A DNA stretch of 6,403 bases from assembly GCA_003510215.1 (NCBI GenBank), contig DOKQ01000091.1:1-6403 (forward strand). Reading direction: 5' to 3'. The position numbers and the translations under genes are program-made. Under the pieces are notes generated by a model, which searched no databases, was not told where the DNA came from, and saw only the letters and a program-made list of their open reading frames with translations. This document shows, one piece after another, positions 6,396-6,403 of the stretch (positions are counted from its first letter, which is position 1; each line of letters opens with the position of its first letter). This DNA comes from Erysipelotrichaceae bacterium (GTDB lineage Bacteria; Bacillota_I; Bacilli_A; Erysipelotrichales; Erysipelotrichaceae).

Positions 6396-6403
6396 TCGTG
6401 AAG

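Noticed and set aside
1..6403. A new defence, mobile or biosynthetic system
   Set aside because: All three genes are intact housekeeping or metabolic types with ordinary spacing. No repeats, integrase, transposase, toxin-like or phage gene was found. The non-coding DNA is accounted for by promoters, the T-box leader and the cre-like site.

Overview
The window holds three intact genes on the + strand: a class I SAM-dependent methyltransferase of unknown substrate (1-786), valS (1072-3687) and ppdK (3771-6395). Regulatory DNA between them can be read in detail. Strong AAGGAGG ribosome binding sites, consensus sigma-A type promoters, a T-box leader ahead of an aminoacyl-tRNA synthetase gene, a CcpA-type cre-like site and moderate-to-low G+C all point to a Firmicute (Bacillota). 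I lean weakly towards an Erysipelotrichia-like lineage, but three genes cannot settle this.

Layout. The methyltransferase frame starts at base 1, so its own promoter and ribosome binding site lie outside the window. Nine bases after its stop codon is a consensus promoter (TTGACA, 17-bp spacer, TAAAAT), followed by a complete T-box riboswitch of about 220 bases. Its parts are a Stem I with a GUC (valine) specifier and a canonical distal loop, further hairpins, the T-box with a UGGU bulge, and an overlapping intrinsic terminator. valS follows with an ideal ribosome binding site. The 83-base valS-ppdK gap has no terminator. It carries a cre-like operator that starts within the valS stop codon, a TATAAT box with a weak -35, and the ppdK ribosome binding site. 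Eight bases with no content follow ppdK.

Function. Uncharged tRNA-Val should pair with the GUC specifier and the UGGU bulge, stabilise the antiterminator and let transcription into valS, so synthetase supply follows demand for charged tRNA-Val. ppdK encodes pyruvate, phosphate dikinase, which interconverts pyruvate and phosphoenolpyruvate and so sits at the glycolysis/gluconeogenesis node. The cre-like site suggests carbon catabolite control. ppdK has far stronger arginine codon bias than valS, which suggests high expression. Without a terminator, some ppdK transcript may come by readthrough from the T-box controlled valS unit.

I found no mobile element, CRISPR array, RNA gene other than the riboswitch leader, or new multi-gene system. 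The observations worth following up are regulatory: the fully resolvable valine T-box and the cre-like/readthrough arrangement at valS-ppdK.
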